Assembly (NCBI GenBank): GCA_002803225.1
Contig: NXFV01000767.1
Span: 101,929-165,928 of the forward strand
Direction of reading: 5' to 3'
Origin: Gamarada debralockiae
Lineage: Eukaryota > Ascomycota > Leotiomycetes > Helotiales > Hyphodiscaceae
DNA: 64,000 bases
Both the position numbers and the translations under genes were made by a program. Numbering within the stretch: the stretch's first letter is position 1; every line of letters begins with the position of its first letter. A model generated the notes under the pieces. It worked only from the letters and a program-made list of their open reading frames with translations, had not been told where the DNA came from and did not search any database. Shown here piece after piece: positions 58,445 to 64,000 of this stretch.

Positions 58445-60089
58445 ATGGCTCCCCATGAGGTTGAAATCACGGATTCAACATTTCAGAGCACCACCATCCA
58501 CAGAAAAACCAATCACCGAAAGCCCATTGACACCATACTACGAGTTCGAGGAACAGAAATAATTGACGGCCATGGCGAAACTGTCATTCTCAAAGGCGTA
58601 AGTCCCTAAAAGCATAAAGCATGGAAGCTAAACACTAACCCTAACTTAGGCAGGACTCGGAGGTCATATGAATATGGAGAATTTCATCACCGGGTTTCCT
58701 GGGCATGAGCATGAGCATCGTGCTGCTATGCTGGAAGTCTTGGGCCAGGAGAAATATGAGTTTTTCTTTGACAAGGTGAGACCCAAGCAATACTTTGGCT
58801 GCCTCCAATCTAATCACTCTTTGTAGTTCCTTGACTACTTCTTCACAGCATCAGATGCCAAATTCTTTGCAGATCAAGGACTTAATTGCATTCGCATCCC
58901 TTTCAACTACCGACATTTCGAAGACGATCTAAACCCCGGCATCATCAAACCTGAAGGATTTCGCGCCCTCGATCGAATCGTGGAGCGTTGCGCAGCAGAG
59001 AACTTGTACGTGGTGCTGGATTTGCATGCTGTTCCTGGAGGACAGAACCAGGATTGGCACTCGGATTCTGGGGTTCATAAGGCGCTGTTCTGGCACTTCA
59101 TGGACTTCCAGAACCGGATGATCAATCTGTGGAAAGCAATCGCCCATCACTACAAGGGAAATGCCCATGTAAGTTTCCCCAGACATATGTAGTTCAAGCT
59201 GCAGCTGACTTTGTGCCAGGTCGCCGGTTACAATCCACTCAACGAGCCGGCTGACCCCTCTCATACCAATCTCCAAGCCTTTTACACTCGCGTCGAGAAA
59301 GCAATCCGGTCAGTTGATCCAGATCACATCCTGTTCCTCGATGGAAATACATATGCTATGGACTTTACACACTTCAAAACTGTCCTACCCAATACCGTCT
59401 ACGCCATGCATGACTACAGCATGATGGGCTTCCCCATGTGTGAGCAATACACTGGTACTACAGCACAAGACGCCAGTCTCAAGCGTTCCTTCGAGCGTAA
59501 AGTCGAATTCATGCGACGGAAAAAAGTCCCTATCTGGAACGGTGAATTTGGTCCTGTATATGTTTCCGGATCTGATCCTGAAAACGACAAAATCAATCAA
59601 GGACGATACAGTTTACTACAAGCGCAGCTGAAAATTTACCGAGAAAGCAACGTCTCTTGGAGCATCTGGACATACAAAGACATCGGCTATCAAGGAATGG
59701 TATATCTCTCTCCCGACACCCCTTGGATGAAACTTTTAAGCCCCTTTCTGAAGAAGAAAGCTGCTTTGGGTACTGATTTTTGGGGTCGAAACGACGCGAA
59801 GGATATTAAAGATGTCTACAATCCACTGTTTGCACACCTGAGGAACGTGGTCCCAGAGCAATTCCGCAACAAAAGATATCCAAGTCCTCTATGGGGTATT
59901 GAAAGACATGCGGAGAGAGTACTGAGGGAAATGCTGATGGGTGAATATCTTGGCTTTGAAATGGCGGAACTGTTTCGCGGCAAGACATTCGAGGAGTTGG
60001 ATGAATTGGCTGAATCGTTCAAGCTGGAGAATTGTGTGCAGAGGAGTGGATTGAATGAGATTCTGAAGAAGGATTCAAAGATGATTTGA
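58445..60089 (+). CDS. Glycoside hydrolase family 5 enzyme (glucan/glycoside hydrolase)
   Basis: Retaining glycosidase with a GH5 TIM barrel. Exons 58445-58597, 58650-58775, 58827-59168 and 59220-60089 give 496 residues. The start of the barrel is VILKGAGLGGHMNMENFI. Further barrel motifs are LNCIRIPFNYRHF (Arg of the strand-2 motif), VVLDLHAVPGGQN, and VAGYNPLNEP with acid/base Glu216. The strand-6 His/Tyr motif is AMHDYSMMGFP, and the nucleophile is Glu316 in VPIWNGEFGP. SWSIWTYKDIGYQGMVYL carries the Trp of the last strand. There is no signal peptide, so it is probably intracellular and acts on a small imported glycoside rather than polysaccharide. The C-terminal 110 residues after the barrel are extra. 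Downstream of the regulator and transporter, it fits an uptake-and-cleavage unit. Confidence 0.9.
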
Positions 60090-60631
60090 GGACGTACATC
60101 AATCTCTAGACAAATGGAGTCAGAGTGGAGGTTTTGGTAGGACGCGAAGGAGCCGCGGACGGGCGGGTGTGCCTTGGGTTGGGCGATGTATCAATATCAA
60201 AATGCCTTACTATCGAGATATTTACATAGAGATTCCCTAAATTCTGAAATAGGCACGCTGAAAGATCGCAGACTCGCGCTCGACCTTTCCAACGAACCCT
60301 ATATTCTCCAAAAATCAATGCCAAATAAAAATTAAGGCCTAGACGCCCCAGCGCCTTGTATAATGGCAATTATTTTGGAGATTGCGTGTCTTTTTGTAGT
60401 GTTTCAATCCATGTACTCGAGATGTACAGCAATGAGGCCAGGCTCAACCCCGCAATTTACCCCGCGATATTGATCACGTGCGCGCTGGTTTGCCGTGCAG
60501 AAGCACCTTCTCGCAACATCTCAGCCGGACTTCACTCGTCGTCACCAACTTCAAAATCAAAATCAACTCTTCTTCCTACCTTTTTGCTCCTGACAGCTAT
60601 TTCTCACCAGTGGGTATCAACAGCTGGCATA
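60090..60631. other. intergenic, STAND gene promoter
   Basis: Spacer between two plus-strand genes; no further gene seen. Confidence 0.5.
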
Positions 60632-63600
60632 ATGACATCAACACACGCCGCACGGCCGACCACGTGAGAGCATCTGACATTCCTTTGTGATAAGGCTACT
60701 GACTTTTGTGCCCTTTGCTGCAGAAATGACCTTTGGGCAAGTGCAGCAGCTGAGATGAGCGAGGAAGATAGAAGGAACATCAACTTCAGTTGTCCTAGCA
60801 AGCTCGGCATCTTATCTGACCTACTCGAAGTTACTAAGAGATCAAGGAAAGAGTGCGTCAAGAAACGATGGCGATATACAAGAAACAGTGGAGAGACGAT
60901 CATCTTTATAGACTTGTTCGGCAAGATCGTGAAGTGGATCGACCTTTTCAAGCAAGTTGGAGACGCAGCTATTCAATATGACCCCGGCCATGCCGCACTT
61001 CCCTGGGCCGGGGTCCGATTTCTCTTGCAGGTTTGTAGTATCGAGATTGGCGATAGCAAGTACTGAAACTTCTATAGATTGCGGTCAATGATATCGAAAA
61101 GTTTGCTTTCGTAGTCGAGAGTGCAAGTTCGATTGCGGAAATCATTTGTCGATATGCGATATTTGAGGATATCTACCTGCAATCTCCGTCCTGTGCTGCC
61201 GATGAGCTTCAGAGAGCTCTAGTCAAGCTGTACGCAGCGATTATGATCTATCTTTCGAAAGCGAAGAGCTACTTTGAGCAGAACTCTGCAAGTCAGTTTC
61301 ACGTTTCACCGATAGAATATGGGGCTGATATGATTTATAGAGCGAATCTTGAAGAGCGGCCTCCTAGCAAGGTCTGACATCGAGTCGTATTTTGATTCCA
61401 TCGCCACCGCTCAAGAAAATGTTGATCGTTGCTCAAATATAGTTGGAATGCAAGGTAGGCCTATTTGATAAGACATTTACTTTGGCATCTTCTTGTTAAG
61501 TAAACTTAGAACACATCGACCAACACATGGACCTGAAAAGACTTCTCGAATGTATTGATGGACCAATGCAACGATTGAGTGCGGATCTTAAAAATCTTAA
61601 AGATGGCTTGGAGTGTAAGTTATTGATTTTAGTACAGTGCCTAGAGCTGTAGCTGATAAGCTTTAGCATCAAAGCGAACGGAAATTCTAAGATGGATATC
61701 TCCCGAACCATACATCCAACACCATGAGCAGGCAAAGAAAGAAGTGCTGGATGGAACTGGACAATGGCTTCTTTCAGATCCAGTTTTCAAGCGGTGGAAG
61801 AAAGAAAGTGTATCATCTATCTTGTGGCTCCATGGGATTCCAGGTTCCGGGAAGAGCAAGCTAGTGTGAGTACGAAACAATTACTTGAGAAGTACAGATA
61901 CTGACCCTCACAAAGATCTATTGTGATTGAAGATGCCAAAAAGGCCTTCCGCGATGGTCAGAGCCCACCTCCAGCGTTCTTCTACTGTTCACGAAACACC
62001 GCCGAACCTACACGTTCAAACCCCGATGCAATCGTAGCAAGCATCGCCCGACAGTTGTCTAGTCTCCGACCTGGAGATCCTCTACTACCTCCACTGGTGG
62101 CAGTCTATACGAAGAGAGAGAAGGAAGGATTCGCTTCTGGATCGTTAGGTATAGAAGAGAGCCGTGCCCTAATTATCCAACTTGTCGAGCATTACCAGTT
62201 AATAACTATTGTAATTGATGCTCTAGACGAGTGCGATCCGGAAAGACGGGCAGATCTATTGGAGAGCCTAGAAGAAATCCTTCAAGAATCCCCTCGCTTA
62301 GTGAAGATCTTTGTGTCTAGTCGCAATGATCAAGATATTGTATTGCATCTACGAGACTACCCTAATCTCGAGCTCTCGTCTGACAAAAATATGAATGATA
62401 TCACATCATTCGTTACGGCCGAGACCCATAGTCTGATCAAGAGACGGAAGCTCCTTGCTTTAAGTAGTAAGAAGGAGGATTTGAAAATGGAAATTATTGA
62501 ACAGGTCACCAAAGGTGCTAACGGCATGTGAGTATTATCCCACGCTGCGAGCCATTGTTTATGTGTTACTAATATACTCGACAGGTTCCGCTGGGCCAGC
62601 TTGCAACTGCAAAGTTTGTGCGATGCGAAGACAGATGAGGCTATTCAAGAGAGGCTTGGGCGACTACCGCCCAAATTAGAAGACCTCTACCTCGAATTAT
62701 ATGAGAAATTGACCAGCAAACGCTTGGCAGATGCCGACCGAGAAGTCACTATAAATGCATTTAGTTGGCTCCTCTGTGCCCAGCGGGCACTTTCCTCCAC
62801 AGAATTTCTATCTGCTTTATCGACAACCGTTCGGCGAAAATTCACGCAATTAACAAAGGAGCACGTCTTGGCGAGGTGCTCTAACATGATCGTTTTCGAT
62901 TCAACGCTAGATACATTTCGATTTGCACATTTGTCAGTAAGAGAATTTTTGGAGAAGCTGCCGGAATATAATACTGCGAAAACAAATTCCTTGGCTGCTG
63001 AGAGATGTTTCTTAGACTTACTAAGTGCTTCCGACAACCCTGCATCAAGAAATATCCTCTCTAGCCATGGGCAACACTTATCGGACTCACCTCTTTCACC
63101 TGACCTTAACCCATATTCGAATGTTTACTGGGCTCCGCATTGTCAATTAGCCGCTAATCGAAGGACTTTCGGAGTACTCGGGGACCTCCTTCTCGTGTTT
63201 CTCTCCAACGAATCAGATCCAAGATCCGCTGTTGTTATATGGACTAATCGGATTAAGGAACAACTTACCGGCTACTCAATTGAATGGGAATTGAGAGAAA
63301 GATTGAAGGACACCAAAGCTAAAGAGAGAATAAGCATCTTTATCGCATGTAGCTTCGATTTCCCGGAAATCGTGGAAAGTCAGCCATTTATCGAAAGGGA
63401 TATTATTAACAGCAGCCATCTCAGTACTATAGAGGTTGCTGTAAGACATAGTAGTTGTAAAACGTTGTCGATTCTATTAAACGATGAACTCGTTCAAATA
63501 CGAGAAAAATTTGTAAAGGCGGCGGCGGCGAATATAGCGAATGGGAAAGAGTTGATGTCGCTCTTGCTCGAGAAGCGAGGGGCAGACGTGATGATTACAG

Positions 63601-64000
63601 AAAAGGTGGTTGAGGCCGCGGCAAGGAATTATAGAAGTGGGAGGGAGGTGATGTCGCTCTTGCTTGAGAAGCGAGGGGCAGACGTGGTGATTACAGAAAA
63701 GGTGGTTGAGGCCGCGGCCTGGAATAAGGAGGTGATGTCGCTCTTGCTTGAGAAGCGAGGGGCAGACGTGGTAATTACAGAAAAGGTGGTTGAGGCCGCG
63801 GCACAGAATAAGGAGGTGATGACACTCTTGCTTGAGAAGCGAGGGGCAGACGTGGTGATTACAGAAAAGGTGGTTGAGGCCGCGGCAAGGAATTATAGAA
63901 GTGGGAGGGAGGTGATGTCGCTCTTGCTTGAGAAGCGGGGGGCAGACGTGGTGATTACAGAAAAGGTGGTTGAGGCCGCGGCACAGAATAAGGAGGTGAT
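60632..64000 (+). CDS. NACHT/STAND (NLR-like) protein with C-terminal repeats, 3' end outside window
   Basis: Signal-transducing NTPase of the type involved in fungal non-self recognition. Eight exons seen: 60632-60663, 60724-61030, 61078-61291, 61341-61454, 61510-61614, 61667-61865, 61916-62527 and 62585 to the edge, about 999 residues so far. Residues 1-290 are an alpha-helical N-terminal domain of the kind found in fungal NWD-type STANDs (LPWAGVRFLLQIAVNDIEKF). Walker A is LHGIPGSGKSKL (about 314-322) and Walker B is ITIVIDALDECDP (about 421-429). The winged-helix part includes VTKGANGMFRWASLQLQSL and FRFAHLSVREFLE. From about residue 838 a tandem repeat array begins, with EVMSLLLEKRGADVVITEKV as its core, and runs past 64000. 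No lesion is visible, so the gene looks functional. Confidence 0.9.
63510..64000 (+). repeat. Coding tandem repeats, 84/96-bp units
   Basis: Successive unit starts (ATG of VMSLLLEK) are at 63555, 63651, 63735, 63819, 63915 and 63999, so spacings are 96, 84, 84, 96 and 84 bp. Units differ by a 4-residue insert (RNYRSGRE versus QNKE or WNKE) and are otherwise nearly identical at DNA level. The first copy (63510-63600) is more diverged (ANIANGKELMSL). Ankyrin-like or related helical repeat; the array continues beyond the window. Confidence 0.93.

Noticed and set aside
63510..64000. Regularly spaced repeats considered as a CRISPR-like or satellite array
   Set aside because: The repeats are continuous in one coding frame of a eukaryotic gene, without unique spacers.

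Overview
This window is nuclear DNA of a filamentous ascomycete, probably Pezizomycotina and most likely Leotiomycetes. The evidence is small genes with short GT-AG introns of about 45-110 bp, Zn2Cys6 and MFS gene families, a fungal NACHT-type STAND gene, a fungal CorA-like protein and several decayed gene copies. The class-level placement is inference from gene content. All gene models were built by hand: exons were joined so that the frame, splice consensus and family motifs agree. No RNA, CRISPR or prokaryotic features were seen.

Layout. 1-544 (+): 3' part of a small conserved gene. 1604-4685 (+): PMT1-type protein O-mannosyltransferase. 5234-6093 (-): dienelactone hydrolase. 6790-8463 (-): secreted lysophospholipase. 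8464-11062: gene-poor, ending in a truncated sulfotransferase-like fragment beside a hairpin-rich segment. 11525-14435 (-): a protein kinase fused to a von Willebrand A-like domain. 14762-15018: a 257-bp element with 29-bp perfect inverted ends. 15372-17388 (-): CorA-like membrane protein. 17740-18064 (-): small gene. 18867-19741 (-): pseudogene of the mitochondrial processing peptidase alpha subunit. 20558-22708 (+): amidohydrolase with a membrane anchor. 22948-24086 (-): AYR1-like reductase. 24649-27629 (-): repetitive Ser/Thr-rich secreted protein. 29314-30654 (-): RRT8/LDS-type membrane protein.

Second half. 32931-33854 (-): PAPS reductase. 35258-37656 (-): decayed 2OG-Fe(II) oxygenase. 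38384-39808 (+): phosphoserine phosphatase. 40319-42809 (-): conserved 750-residue protein of unknown function. 43210-43902 (-): ISD11. 44636-46663 (+): ATP sulfurylase. 47066-47615 (-): small hypothetical protein. 48739-49365 (+): GNAT acetyltransferase. 50392-53094 (+): 900-residue disordered conserved protein. 53628-55322 (-): MFS sugar transporter. 56004-58028 (+): Zn2Cys6 regulator. 58445-60089 (+): GH5 glycosidase. 60632 to the window end (+): NACHT/STAND protein with a tandem repeat array that runs off the edge.

Functional groupings. ATP sulfurylase and PAPS reductase are two steps of sulfate assimilation and lie 11 kb apart; ISD11, needed for Fe-S cluster assembly, sits next to ATP sulfurylase. 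Transporter, regulator and GH5 enzyme form a compact apparent carbohydrate-use locus, the first two divergent from one promoter region. Three decayed genes (sulfotransferase-like, MPP-alpha, 2OG oxygenase) and an inverted-repeat element mark the window as a mix of housekeeping blocks and rearranged accessory stretches. The most unusual items are the near-identical 84/96-bp repeats in the STAND gene, the kinase-vWA fusion and the inverted-repeat element.
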